Source: Pandoraea sputorum (GTDB taxonomy: Bacteria; Pseudomonadota; Gammaproteobacteria; Burkholderiales; Burkholderiaceae). From it: a stretch of 64,000 bases of DNA. How positions within the stretch are numbered: the first letter of the stretch is position 1; each line of letters starts with the position of its first letter. The notes under the pieces are model-generated. The model had not been told where the DNA came from. It saw nothing but the letters and a program-made list of their open reading frames with translations, and did no database searches. Positions 1 to 8,802 of this stretch are shown here, in pieces. The translations under genes and the position numbers were made by a program. Location of the stretch: contig NZ_CP010431.2 of assembly GCF_000814845.2 (NCBI RefSeq), forward strand, positions 2,728,001 through 2,792,000, written 5' to 3'.

Positions 1-80
1 CAATGAAAGTGCTCGACTATAGCCGTGGCTTCGGTCACGCCGATATCGTCTCGATTGCTTCGAAACGCAAATTTGAATGA
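1..80 (+). CDS. possible 3' end of an upstream gene (partial)
   Basis: One reading frame is open from the window edge to a TGA at 78-80 and ends in ...ASKRKFE. It reads like the tail of a gene that begins outside the window, because about 45 bases then separate it from the ribosome-binding site of the next gene. An internal ATG at position 3 would give only 25 residues, so an independent small gene is less likely. No family can be recognised from so short a tail. Confidence 0.3.
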   Translation, partial: MKVLDYSRGFGHADIVSIASKRKFE

Positions 81-126
81 CGTCGTCCGGGGCTGCATAC
101 GTCGTCTCAAAAACCAGAGGTGCCAC

Positions 127-588
127 ATGTATCGAAACATTCTGATGGCTTTCGACGGCAGCGCTTCGTCGGAGATCGCGCTTACTCATGCCGCACGCCT
201 CGCGCGCGCGTTGGGCGCCAGCCTGCGTGTCGCTTACGTCGAAGTCGATCCCGCGCTGTACTTCCCCCTGATGGCTGCGGCCTTGCCATCGATTTCCGAC
301 GTCAGAGACTCGGTCGGTGCGGAAACGATGGCCGTGCGGGAGGCGGCACTGAATGTGCTATCGCGCGAAGGGGTAGCGACCGACTTCATCACGCTGCCGC
401 TCGTCGACAGTCACATGCACGTGGCCGACCGTGTGCTCGCCGAGGCGCTGCGTGCCGGATCGGATCTTGTCATCTCCGGCTCACATGGCCGTCGGGGGCT
501 GTCTCGTCTGGCGCTCGGGAGCGAAGCGAGCCGTCTCGTATCACGCGCCGAGATCCCGGTGCTCGTCGTAAAGTCGACCGCTCAGTGA
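127..588 (+). CDS. universal stress protein, single UspA domain, ATP-binding type
   Basis: A 153-residue single-domain UspA-fold protein. The N-terminus MYRNILMAFDGS is the usual first strand and nucleotide loop. The ATP-binding signature G-x2-G-x9-G-S is complete (G118, G121, G131, S132), so the protein should bind ATP like MJ0577-type Usps. The ATG at 127 was chosen over an upstream in-frame start because AGAGG sits just before it and because the family begins at this methionine. It is the first of three Usp genes in the first 16 kb, next to Hsp20 and other stress genes. Its exact role, such as persistence under low oxygen, is inferred from context only. Confidence 0.9.
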   Translation: MYRNILMAFDGSASSEIALTHAARLARALGASLRVAYVEVDPALYFPLMAAALPSISDVRDSVGAETMAVREAALNVLSREGVATDFITLPLVDSHMHVADRVLAEALRAGSDLVISGSHGRRGLSRLALGSEASRLVSRAEIPVLVVKSTAQ

Positions 589-627
589 TCTTCCCGGCGA
601 TCTCGCGGGGGAGCGGTTCAATACGCG

Positions 628-1587
628 CTATTGCGCCACATTGACTACGAGAAGCGGGCGATCGATTTCTCGCGCCACGCGCTCGTTCTCGTGTCCCCGG
701 AACCACGAGAACATACCGTTGCGGTCCTCTGCCCCTACGACTACGACATCGGCCTTCCAACTACGCGCCTCCCGTTTGATGGCGCACGCCACGTCCTCGG
801 TCAGACGAGTGTGCGAGACCAGACGCTCGATCGTCATACCGGGGTTACCTTCGGCCATCACTGCCTGCGCTTTCGCCAACGCGTGATCGGCCGTCCGGGT
901 TTCGAGCGTTGGGGAGATGAGAAACTGACGCAGTTGAGCCAGGTCGATACCCCGGTCTTCGACGAACAACGCCAGAAGCCGGGCATGTGGCGGGGCAAGC
1001 CGCAAGCCCACACGCACCGCGTGTAGCGAAGCGTCGCTGCCGTCTACAGCAAACAAGAGGCGCTTCGCTGGGTGCAGCGTCGATTCGTCCGCATCGCCTG
1101 GCACCACAAGAATGGCGCGGTGCGTGTGCTCGGCCAATTCTGCGGACACCTTGGTCGCCAGCAGGGAAATCACGCCAGCAGTGCGCTCGGCCCCGACGAC
1201 GATCAGATCGGCGTCCCAGTCCCGGGCAGCGCGCGCCAATTGTGTGGCTATCTCGACGTTTCCGAGCGCCGGGCCGAGCAAGCGCAGATGGACTTGCGCA
1301 CCGCTGCTTCGCAGCGTTGAACGTGCCGTTTCGAGCGACGCCAGCTCATCGTTTTTCAGTTCCTCGAACGCCTCGCGAACGTCGGCGGGCGTGGCGGAGT
1401 GGGGCAGGAGGTAGGCCTTGGGGTCCTCGAAGATTCCCATTACCAGCACCTGCGTCTGTGCCGAGCAAAGGTGCGCTGCGTAGCTGACGGCCCTGTTCGA
1501 GGCACCGCCAGGGTCGACAGCGATGAGAATTCGCTTGAAGGGGCGATGTGCGGTCTGAGGCGACAGCAATGGCGAGTTGGGAGACAT
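628..1587 (-). CDS. universal stress protein, tandem UspA domains
   Basis: Two UspA domains lie in tandem: about residues 15-160 starting FKRILIAVDPGG, and about 170-319 starting AKRLLFAVDGSD. Neither half has a complete G-x2-G-x9-G-S/T loop (GAERTAG and GAEDRNG replace it), so nucleotide binding is doubtful, unlike the single-domain Usp at 127. An in-frame upstream ATG at 1644 would add 19 residues. The start at 1587 is preferred because the extension looks non-conserved and would crowd the divergent promoter region. It is transcribed divergently from the MgtC/DUF4010 membrane gene. Confidence 0.87.
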   Translation of the reverse strand: MSPNSPLLSPQTAHRPFKRILIAVDPGGASNRAVSYAAHLCSAQTQVLVMGIFEDPKAYLLPHSATPADVREAFEELKNDELASLETARSTLRSSGAQVHLRLLGPALGNVEIATQLARAARDWDADLIVVGAERTAGVISLLATKVSAELAEHTHRAILVVPGDADESTLHPAKRLLFAVDGSDASLHAVRVGLRLAPPHARLLALFVEDRGIDLAQLRQFLISPTLETRTADHALAKAQAVMAEGNPGMTIERLVSHTRLTEDVACAIKREARSWKADVVVVGAEDRNGMFSWFRGHENERVAREIDRPLLVVNVAQ

Positions 1588-1765
1588 GGTGGATATCACG
1601 GCAGATGCCGCGCCGAAGTGAGGTGTCGATACCAGCATAGGCACGCGAGCGGTCAGTGCGATTGCGCTCGATCAATGTTGGTTCATTGCGTAGGCACCGA
1701 TGCCATGCACCCACTAAGCTGGAGGCATTCTCGCTACGACGGTGGCAACCGTGCCGAATTTCGTC

Positions 1766-3019
1766 ATGACCGGACCCATGAATGACCTGTTGCCGTTTGC
1801 GGCGGCACTGGCGATCGGTTTGCTGATCGGTGCCGAACGGGAACGACGCAAAGGCACGACACGAGAGCGTGGTGCGGCGGGTATCCGGACGTTCGCCCTG
1901 ACCGCCATGCTCGGCACCGTCACCATGTCGGCAGGGGGTGTCTGGTTTGTCGTCGCGATGGCTGTCGGTCTCAGCACACTTCTGGCCGTGGCCTACTTGC
2001 GGCCGCACGACGACCCCGGATTGACGACCGAAGTCGCGCTGCTCCTTACCCTGACGCTCGGCGCACTGGCGCAACGCGCACCGGGTCTGAGCGTCGCGCT
2101 CGGTGTGGCCGTGGCATACGTGCTACAGGTCCGCTTTCGCCTCCATCGCTTTGTGACAGGCGCCATCACCGAGCGCGAATTGCAGGACGCGCTATTGCTC
2201 GCCGTCGCCGCACTCATCATTCTTCCCGTCCTTCCCGACCGGCCAATCGACGGGTTTCACGCTCTGAACCCCTACACGATCTGGCGGTTCACGGTGGTCA
2301 TGCTACTGGTCGCACTCATCGGACATATCGCGCAGCGCGTGCTCGGGCCGCGGGCAGGGCTGCCTGTCACGGGCTTCGTGTCGGGTTTTGCGTCGAGCAT
2401 TGCGACGATCAGTGCCATGGGGGCCCTGGCAAAACGAAATCCCGAACGGCTTCCGACGGCCGCAGCCGGTGCAGTGTTATCGACCATTGCGACGATGATA
2501 CAGCTGGGAATTGTGATCGGCACGATCCATCCCGGGGTGCTGATCCAACTGGCGTTCCCGCTTGGCGCCGGTGCGCTGAGCGCGCTGGCCTATGCCCTAT
2601 GGGCACTGTGGCGCGCAAGCCGTCAGAACGGGGCGGACATGCCCGTTATCGATACGGGTATCGATCTGAAGTCGGCATTGATACTGACGCTCAGCGTCTC
2701 GCTGGTCATGCTCGCATCGGGGGCACTTTCGCAATGGTATGGGCGCGCCGGTTTACTGGTCGTGGCGATGACCGGAGGATTGGCCGATGCGCACTCGGTG
2801 GCCGCCAGCGTCACCTCGCTTGTTGAGCAGGGGCAGTTGAGCATGCCGAGCGCGGCGCTCCCCATTCTTGCCGGCGTGTCGACGAACGCATTGGCCAAAG
2901 GCGTCGTCGCGGCGATTTCGGGTGGCCCGCGGTTCGCAAAGACGGTGGTGCCCGGCCTTATCTTTGTCGTCGCCGCCATCTGGCTTGCCGACCTTTTGTC
3001 TTCCACCGGCGGGGCCTAG
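1766..3019 (+). CDS. MgtC/SapB-type N-terminus plus DUF4010 integral membrane protein
   Basis: A polytopic membrane protein of about 417 residues. The N-terminal part has the MgtC/SapB signature (LAIGLLIGAERER, then a G-IRTFAL loop). The C-terminal two thirds is the DUF4010 region, with about 8-9 further hydrophobic segments and Gly/Ala-rich helices (TGFVSGFASSIATISAMG, LPILAGVSTNALAKG). The molecular function is unknown; a transport or stress role is usual speculation. The frame opens at GTG 1742. The ATGs at 1766 and 1778 are more natural starts, but none has a clear Shine-Dalgarno sequence. Confidence 0.85.
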   Translation: MTGPMNDLLPFAAALAIGLLIGAERERRKGTTRERGAAGIRTFALTAMLGTVTMSAGGVWFVVAMAVGLSTLLAVAYLRPHDDPGLTTEVALLLTLTLGALAQRAPGLSVALGVAVAYVLQVRFRLHRFVTGAITERELQDALLLAVAALIILPVLPDRPIDGFHALNPYTIWRFTVVMLLVALIGHIAQRVLGPRAGLPVTGFVSGFASSIATISAMGALAKRNPERLPTAAAGAVLSTIATMIQLGIVIGTIHPGVLIQLAFPLGAGALSALAYALWALWRASRQNGADMPVIDTGIDLKSALILTLSVSLVMLASGALSQWYGRAGLLVVAMTGGLADAHSVAASVTSLVEQGQLSMPSAALPILAGVSTNALAKGVVAAISGGPRFAKTVVPGLIFVVAAIWLADLLSSTGGA

Positions 3020-3185
3020 GCATTCGCCGGACAGACGTAAGCAGTGCTGGTGCCCCGTCAGATTAAATGGGGGGCTTGCTAAGTCTTCGCTAAGTGTCGT
3101 GCCTCAGAATTAGCCGTCATGGGCCGTGGCATTGTGCAACCGTGCAGGCCAAATGTAGTTTCCAACCGATGGATGAGAGGTTCAG

Positions 3186-3725
3186 ATGAAACAAAGCATT
3201 ACGCGTTACGATGCGGCGTCCCGGTACTTGCACTGGATCACTGCCGCACTTTTAGCGGTTCAATTTGGTGTCGCCTGGGCGATGCCGGATATCACGAAGC
3301 AAACGCCGGCCATCGGTCTCGTCGCGTGGCATCTCTCGTTAGGCGCAACGATTCTCGGGCTTACGGCAATACGGATGCTGTGGGCGCGTTGGCGGATCAA
3401 GCCGGAAAGCGGACAGAAGTCGCTTATGCATGCGTTCGCCGCAATTGCACACAAGGGGCTTTACGCACTTTTGGTGATCATGCCCGTGCTGGGCTGGATC
3501 AATGCGTCGGCAAGAGGCTACGGGGTCAAGTTCCTTGGCGTGATTCCGTTGCCTGCTTTATCGGCGCAGGGGTCATCGTTCGGTCACGCAATGGGCGACG
3601 TGCATTCGCTGCTGGCCTATGGGCTGTTGGGCGCTGTAGCGCTGCACGTTTGTGCTGCGCTTTACCATCACTGGGTGCTTCGGGACGGGACGTTGCACAA
3701 GATGCTTCCCCTGTCGAGAACATGA
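3186..3725 (+). CDS. cytochrome b561 family protein
   Basis: A 179-residue four-helix membrane cytochrome. Four histidines at family positions (H16, H49, H140, H154) can ligate two b haems, as in CybB. The N-terminal motif RYLHWITAALLAVQF is diagnostic. The family moves electrons from quinol in the inner membrane, for example to superoxide. GAGAGG precedes the ATG by about 7 bases. The gene converges on the TetR/NTF2-like operon, and a 16-bp hairpin lies between them. Confidence 0.92.
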   Translation: MKQSITRYDAASRYLHWITAALLAVQFGVAWAMPDITKQTPAIGLVAWHLSLGATILGLTAIRMLWARWRIKPESGQKSLMHAFAAIAHKGLYALLVIMPVLGWINASARGYGVKFLGVIPLPALSAQGSSFGHAMGDVHSLLAYGLLGAVALHVCAALYHHWVLRDGTLHKMLPLSRT

Positions 3726-3749
3726 CGCAGACTTGATGCGGGGCGCTGC

Positions 3750-3785
3750 CAACCGAGCACGCCGCCAGTGCGGCGTGCTCGGTTG
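3750..3785. terminator. long perfect hairpin between convergent genes
   Basis: Two 16-base arms (3750-3765 and 3770-3785) are exactly complementary around a CAGT loop. There is no T-run on either side, so this is a bidirectional, non-canonical terminator candidate for cytochrome b561 (+) and the NTF2-like gene (-). Confidence 0.6.
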
Positions 3786-3801
3786 CGGGTCGAACTTGCA
3801 A

Positions 3802-4281
3802 TCAGAGTCCGAGATCGGACAGCCCCGGATGATCGTCCGGCCGACGCCCAAGCGGCCAGTGGAACTTGCGCTCCGATTCCTTGATCGGCAGATCGTTAAT
3901 ACACGAGTAGCGATTCGACATAAGCCCATCCGGGCCGAACTCCCAGTTCTCGTTACCGTACGAGCGGAACCAGTTGCCGGAATCATCTCGCCATTCGTAG
4001 GCATAGCGCACCGCGATACGGTTATCGGCAAATGCCCACAGTTCCTTGATCAGACGATAGTCGAGTTCCTTGGCCCACTTGCGCTCGAGGAATGCCTGCG
4101 CTTCGGCACGGTTGTTCACGAATTCGGCGCGGTTGCGCCATTTCGTATCGACGGTATACGCGAGCGCGACCTTGGCGGCATCTCGGCTATTCCATCCGTC
4201 CTCGGCAAGGCGGATTTTCTGAATCGCGGTCTCACGCGTGAACGGCGGAAGCGGCGGACGGCTGTCGTTGGTGGATGACAC
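3802..4281 (-). CDS. nuclear transport factor 2-like protein, DUF1348 family
   Basis: 159 residues, the usual length of DUF1348 (SnoaL/NTF2-like cone fold). Typical stretches are [25 protein letters not shown] and the Trp/Tyr-rich core [21 protein letters not shown]. The family has no agreed reaction. The gene starts 23 bases after the stop of the TetR gene at 4305-4883 on the same strand, so the two very likely form one operon controlled from the operator at 4894-4934. Confidence 0.88.
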   Translation of the reverse strand: MSSTNDSRPPLPPFTRETAIQKIRLAEDGWNSRDAAKVALAYTVDTKWRNRAEFVNNRAEAQAFLERKWAKELDYRLIKELWAFADNRIAVRYAYEWRDDSGNWFRSYGNENWEFGPDGLMSNRYSCINDLPIKESERKFHWPLGRRPDDHPGLSDLGL

Positions 4282-4304
4282 GTTGGATTACCTCACGGGT
4301 TGGG

Positions 4305-4883
4305 TTAAGACACGGCAAGAAGTCGACGCGCTACACGCGCGGCAGTGTCGGCGGCTTCGGTTCCGCCGAAAACGAGCGCGACCGAGATCGCGCCGTCAAT
4401 CAGGATCAACAGCTCTTCGGCGAGCGCATCCGGCTGGGGCAATCCGCTCGCGGTAGTGAGTTCGCTCAGGTAATCGAGAAGCCGTTGTTTATGGAGTTTC
4501 GATACCGACCGAATACTGCTGGCCGGATCGCCAATCTCACCGGCCGCGTTCAGGAACGCACAACCGTGAAAGCCGTCGGAGGCAAACCAAGTACGCAGGG
4601 CGTCGAAGCACGATTGCAGGCGATCGAGAGGATCGTCGCTTTTCGATGTCGCAGCGACGAACCATTGCATCCAACGCTCGTCGCGCCGCAGGAGCGCAGC
4701 TTCCACCAACGCTTCCTTCGTCGGATAGTGACGATAAAGCGTTTTGCGGACCACGCCCGACTCCTTGACGATGGCATCGACGCCAGTGGCGTGAATACCC
4801 CCTGCGTAGACGAGTCGCTCGGTGGTATCGAGCAGCGCGAGTTGAGGTGCAGAGAGATCGGCGAGTTGAGAAGAGAGGGCCAT
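4305..4883 (-). CDS. TetR/AcrR family transcriptional regulator
   Basis: 192 residues. An N-terminal TetR DNA-binding domain (residues about 13-60) contains the typical G-VDAIVKESGV-RKTLYRHYPTKEALV. The C-terminal ligand domain is unassigned. It is first gene of a two-gene operon with the DUF1348 protein. A perfect inverted repeat at 4894-4934 lies 11 bases upstream of its start codon, so autorepression is likely. The effector is unknown. Confidence 0.9.
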   Translation of the reverse strand: MALSSQLADLSAPQLALLDTTERLVYAGGIHATGVDAIVKESGVVRKTLYRHYPTKEALVEAALLRRDERWMQWFVAATSKSDDPLDRLQSCFDALRTWFASDGFHGCAFLNAAGEIGDPASSIRSVSKLHKQRLLDYLSELTTASGLPQPDALAEELLILIDGAISVALVFGGTEAADTAARVARRLLAVS

Positions 4884-4893
4884 TGGGAGATGC

Positions 4894-4934
4894 GGAGAAT
4901 GATCGTTCTCTGCAGTGTAGAACGATCATTCTCC
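4894..4934. promoter_or_regulatory. TetR operator: perfect 16-bp inverted repeat
   Basis: GGAGAATGATCGTTCT (4894-4909) and its exact reverse complement (4919-4934) are separated by 9 bases. Each arm is itself a near-palindrome of AGAAYGATCRTTCT form, so the site could hold two TetR dimers. It lies immediately upstream of the tetR start codon. Confidence 0.8.
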
Positions 4935-5348
4935 GGAGTCAATGAGATTTCAGGGAGCGCGTCGAATGTCTCGAAGTGGATATCTGTGAAGACGTTAAGA
5001 AATCGCGTTTCTGCTGATGGCTTGTGAGGGCGAATCAGATCGTTTCGATCTCAGACGAGAGGTCGACCCACCGTCGGTGATGCGCCGTTTCACGGCTCGC
5101 TGACCGATTCTGGCGCTGGGCTGGCCCGAAATTAAGGCGACTTCAAGGTATGAGTTCGCTGAAATCCTGCCGGACGAGTCGCCTGAACGATCGCGTGTCA
5201 TAAGTTTGCTTCCGCAGGCGCGGCAGCCTGAATCGACACCCCGGCTTGACTTCGGTCAATGACGGCGTGGGGCGCCCTTATACAGTAGATACGGTATGTG
5301 CCGGGGATACGGAGTACATCACCACGTTATCAACTTTTGGAGTCAGCC
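4935..5348. other. intergenic region upstream of hsp20
   Basis: 414 bases with no convincing gene. The only clear element is the FNR-like box at 5246-5259 about 90 bases before hsp20. The remainder may contain the divergent TetR-controlled promoter, but no partner gene reads rightward from the operator. Confidence 0.5.
5246..5259. promoter_or_regulatory. FNR/ANR-like box upstream of hsp20
   Basis: TTGAC-TTCG-GTCAA is a perfect 5-bp inverted repeat with 4-bp spacing, two symmetric changes from the FNR/ANR consensus TTGAT-N4-ATCAA. It lies 89 bases before the hsp20 ATG. The same design recurs at 14662 and 15885. Confidence 0.6.
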
Positions 5349-5777
5349 ATGGCCAACCTTACTCGATTCGATCCATTGAATATCGAAGAGCCTTTCGAAA
5401 GCTTTATCCGCAACGCCTTCTGGCGCCCGCTCGCGCTGGAAAGCAGCAAGCGCATGCAGATCAAACTCGATGTCGAGGAAGACGATACGAAGTTCACCGT
5501 TCGCGCCGACATGCCTGGCGTGAGCAAGGAGGACATCAAAGTGACACTGGATGGAAATCAGGTTTCCATCAGCGCCCACATCAGCGACTCGACGGAAAAA
5601 ACGGACAACGGCAACTTCGTGCATCGCGAGCGCTATGAAGGCGATATGTATCGCAGCTTTTCATTGTCGCAAAGCGTCGACAAAGACAAGGCACAAGCGA
5701 ATTACCGCGACGGCGTGCTCGAACTGGTCTTGCCGAAACGCGCCGATGCGAGCCGGCGCGAACTGACGATCCAGTGA
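5349..5777 (+). CDS. Hsp20/alpha-crystallin small heat-shock protein
   Basis: 142 residues. A short N-terminal arm is followed by an alpha-crystallin domain (about 35-135) with the class features RADMPGVSKEDIKVTLDGN and ELVLPKR. The family consists of ATP-independent holdase chaperones forming large oligomers in the cytoplasm. The ATG at 5349 has GGAG about 8 bases upstream. It stands alone, with an FNR-like box upstream, so control by oxygen limitation rather than a heat-shock sigma factor is plausible. Confidence 0.93.
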   Translation: MANLTRFDPLNIEEPFESFIRNAFWRPLALESSKRMQIKLDVEEDDTKFTVRADMPGVSKEDIKVTLDGNQVSISAHISDSTEKTDNGNFVHRERYEGDMYRSFSLSQSVDKDKAQANYRDGVLELVLPKRADASRRELTIQ

Positions 5778-5946
5778 AGCACGCGGCGTCAGCCGTCTTT
5801 CGCCTCGAGGCCGGAGCGGGGCTCGCAGGCCCTCTCCGGCAAGGCGTGCCAACTTATCCGACTGCCTCCGCAGGCTAGTGCCATCCCATCGACGGCGCTC
5901 CGTGACAAAAACGATCATGAACGAGAATAGGGGCCCGGGTACCGAA

Positions 5947-6780
5947 ATGGGACAAGTGATCGCCGCATGGCCGCGCCGAAACATCCGTCGGCTTACCGTC
6001 TCGTTGGCAGCGGCAATGCTGCTGTTGAGCGTGCCTGCGCAGGCGGACGCCGGGCCGGCACAGCATGACGTGCTTATCCTCGTTTACCACCGCTTTTCGG
6101 AGGGCAAATCGGCGCACGATGTGGGCTCGACTACAGTGAGCCTGGAGACGTTTTGCTCTCAGCTCGAATTCTTCACTGCGAACGGTTACCGGATCGTGCC
6201 GATGGCAGATGTGCTTGCGTGGCTCGCCGGGTCTCAGGACACGTTACCGCCGCGCGCCCTCGCGCTGACGCTGGACGACGGCCACCGATCGGTCTTCGAG
6301 ATTGCGTGGCCCATGCTCAAAGCCAGGTCAACGCCCGTCACGCTCTTCCTCTATCCCAGCGCGATCTCGAACGCGTCGTATGCGATGACCTGGAATCAGG
6401 TTCGCGAACTGACGAGATCGATACACGTCGGAGTCGGATCCCACACCTATTGGCACCCCAACTTCAAAACGGAGCGCGCCCGGCGCACGCCTGCCGACTA
6501 TGAGCGCTTCGTACGCGATCAATTCCGGCGTTCCCGGGCATCTCTCGAAACGGCAATGGGCAAACCCGTTCAGTGGCTGGCGTGGCCATTCGGAATCTAT
6601 GACCCACAGCTCGAAGCGATCGCACGCGAGGAGGGCTATCGATACGCATTCTCCATTGATGCGAAGCCCGTCACTCCTCATTCCGATCCGATGGCTATCC
6701 CGCGATACTTGATGACGCAAGAGTGCGGTGCGGTTTGCCTGCGACGCATGCTCACGCAAGCGCAGACACGCCATGATTAA
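5947..6780 (+). CDS. exported polysaccharide deacetylase (NodB domain, CE4)
   Basis: About 277 residues. A signal-peptide-like N-terminus (RRLTVSLAAAMLLLSVPAQA) precedes a NodB/CE4 domain. Motif 1 is TLDDG (catalytic and metal Asp). Motif 2 is SHTYWH, an H-x3-H metal pair. A later motif is WPFGIYD. Such enzymes remove N-acetyl groups from poly-N-acetylglucosamine or similar glycans in the periplasm. An upstream in-frame ATG at 5917 is also possible. The stop overlaps the start of the next gene (ATGATTAA), so the two are translationally coupled. Confidence 0.88.
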   Translation: MGQVIAAWPRRNIRRLTVSLAAAMLLLSVPAQADAGPAQHDVLILVYHRFSEGKSAHDVGSTTVSLETFCSQLEFFTANGYRIVPMADVLAWLAGSQDTLPPRALALTLDDGHRSVFEIAWPMLKARSTPVTLFLYPSAISNASYAMTWNQVRELTRSIHVGVGSHTYWHPNFKTERARRTPADYERFVRDQFRRSRASLETAMGKPVQWLAWPFGIYDPQLEAIAREEGYRYAFSIDAKPVTPHSDPMAIPRYLMTQECGAVCLRRMLTQAQTRHD

Positions 6781-8041
6781 TCGATTGAAGTGCACCGGCG
6801 CGATAGTGCTGTGCCTGCTGGCACTGGTTCCGCTCGCCGCGAACGGTATATCGGGCACAGTCGTCGACGCAACGTCGCGGCGTCCCATACCGGGTGCAAC
6901 CGTTGTCGCGGGCGCGCACGTGCAGGTGAGCGCAGAAGACGGATCGTTCACGATCCCCGAAGCGGATCCGTCTGTCACAACGCTGCAGATTAAGGCCCCG
7001 GGATTTGCAAGGGTCGCGATCCCCATGGCGCAGGCGGGGGAAGGCACTATCGTTTCAATGCCGAGGCTGCGCCCTAAGGCCGTTTATCTGTCTGCTTACG
7101 GCGTCGCGAGCCGATCGCTGCTTGCCAGCGCCGTGGCTCTCACGAACACCACGGTCATCAACGCCCTCGTGATCGATATGAAGGGCGATCGCGGCGTGAC
7201 GCCATACCGGAGCCCAGCGCGAGAGCGCATCGGCGCTCAGGCGCATGTTGTGAAGGGCGCGCCGCGCGTCGCGGACCTCCCGGGATTGATCAAGTCCCTG
7301 CATGCGCGCGGCCTCTATCTCATTGCGCGAATCGTCGTTTTCAAAGACGACCCTTTGGCGCAGGCGCATCCGGAGTGGGCCGTGCGCGATGCCAGGGGCG
7401 ACGTGTGGCGAGACCGGGAGCAGTTGCGATGGCTCGATCCGACATTGCCGCTCGTCTGGTCCCACAACCTTGATCTTGCGGAAGAAGCGGCGCGTATGGG
7501 ATTCGACGAGATCCAGTTCGACTATCTGCGATTTCCGGATACGTCAGGTCTGCAATTTCATGAGCCCAACACAGAGGCCAATCGGGTGGCGGCCATCACC
7601 GGCTTTCTCGACGCCGCGCGCGAGCGCCTGGTGCGCTACAACGTTTACACCTCCGCCGATATCTTCGGCTACGTGTGCTGGAACCTGAACGATACCGAAA
7701 TCGGGCAACGGATCGAGACGTTCGGTGCCCGCGTGGATTACATCTCCCCCATGCTTTACCCCTCAGGGTTCGCGTGGGGACTTCCCGGGTGCCGCAAGCC
7801 GACTGAACATGCCGGTGAGATCGTCGAGCGCTCGCTGGGCGAAGCCATTCGGCGCTCTGGATTGCCGGGCGTCAGATTCCGGCCATGGTTGCAGGCATTT
7901 CGAGATTACGCCTTCGATCATCGAACGTTCGGTGCGGCGGAAATCCAGGCACAGATCAGGGCGGCCGAGTCGGAGCAAACCGACGGCTGGATGCTGTGGA
8001 ATCCCAGAAATCAATACGATCCCGCCACGTTGCCGCGGTAG
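6773..8041 (+). CDS. putative exported glycoside hydrolase (DUF4015/PF13200-type barrel)
   Basis: 422 residues. A hydrophobic signal sequence ends near residue 23. A carboxypeptidase-regulatory-like beta domain follows (about 25-90: SGTVVDATSRRPIPGATV). The rest is a glycosyl-hydrolase-like TIM barrel of the DUF4015 type with the hallmark GFDEIQFDYLRFP and the end motif WMLWNPRNQYDP. Substrate is unknown. Its coupling to a NodB deacetylase recalls PgaB, where the two activities are fused in one chain for poly-GlcNAc processing. Confidence 0.85.
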   Translation: MINRLKCTGAIVLCLLALVPLAANGISGTVVDATSRRPIPGATVVAGAHVQVSAEDGSFTIPEADPSVTTLQIKAPGFARVAIPMAQAGEGTIVSMPRLRPKAVYLSAYGVASRSLLASAVALTNTTVINALVIDMKGDRGVTPYRSPARERIGAQAHVVKGAPRVADLPGLIKSLHARGLYLIARIVVFKDDPLAQAHPEWAVRDARGDVWRDREQLRWLDPTLPLVWSHNLDLAEEAARMGFDEIQFDYLRFPDTSGLQFHEPNTEANRVAAITGFLDAARERLVRYNVYTSADIFGYVCWNLNDTEIGQRIETFGARVDYISPMLYPSGFAWGLPGCRKPTEHAGEIVERSLGEAIRRSGLPGVRFRPWLQAFRDYAFDHRTFGAAEIQAQIRAAESEQTDGWMLWNPRNQYDPATLPR

Positions 8042-8243
8042 TGCTCCGCAAATGCCACTCGTTCATTTTCGGTAGAACGACACGTGGCGCGCACAGAATT
8101 TGATTCAGGCCAAAGCGCGGGCGTCCCGAATGACTACCGTTAACGTGTCGATCGTTCCATCTGAGTTGCAGCAACGACGCTTTCACGCACCGGGGCGACG
8201 GTCGGTTGTGCGCAAACGCGTATCCGCTATTTTCAGGAGCTGC

Positions 8244-8750
8244 ATGATGAAAGTCAGAGCCCGGTCGGCAATGGTTCGACCTGTGAGGTGGGATCGCTTT
8301 CCGGAAGCGGATATTCCGGACAGCTACAAGCAACCCGACTTAGCACCCGCCCTTGCTGTTTGCCCGGGCTGCCATGCCGTCTATCTGCGAGGGCGCTGGC
8401 AATGGCGTGCAATACCGCCTGGGGCGGCATCGGTGACCTGTTCCGCGTGTCATCGCATCGCAGACAACATGCCCGCCGCGCGCCTCTGCCTGGAAGGTGA
8501 TTTCGAGGCAAAGCATCGGGCCGAGATTCTCGGACTTGTCCAGCATCGGGTACAACGCTTGCAACGAGAGCATGCGATGGATCGCGTCATGAATGTCGCC
8601 TCGGATGAGACCGGGACCGTCATTACCACGACCGGCGTGCATGCGGCACGCGATATCGGTACCGCGATTCATCGAGCCTACGGCGGAAAGCTCCAATTCG
8701 ACTACGGGCACGGCCAATCCGAGTTGCGCGTGCGGTGGCATCGTCCCTGA
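8244..8750 (+). CDS. BCAM0308-family protein, putative zinc-ribbon
   Basis: 168 residues from ATG 8244 (CAGGAG upstream). Two Cys pairs, C40-x2-C43 (CPGC) and C66-x2-C69 (CSAC), form a likely zinc ribbon. The C-terminal half is alpha/beta and ends YGHGQSELRVRWHRP. The family is named after BCAM0308 of Burkholderia cenocepacia, which lies in the low-oxygen-activated locus; the biochemical role is unknown. A weak FNR-like half site (TTGAT-TCAG-GCCAA, 8100-8113) lies upstream. Confidence 0.82.
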   Translation: MMKVRARSAMVRPVRWDRFPEADIPDSYKQPDLAPALAVCPGCHAVYLRGRWQWRAIPPGAASVTCSACHRIADNMPAARLCLEGDFEAKHRAEILGLVQHRVQRLQREHAMDRVMNVASDETGTVITTTGVHAARDIGTAIHRAYGGKLQFDYGHGQSELRVRWHRP

Positions 8751-8802
8751 ACCGCAAGCACCCGCGCACAAGATTAGACGTCATTCACTGAGAATTCAGA
8801 CC

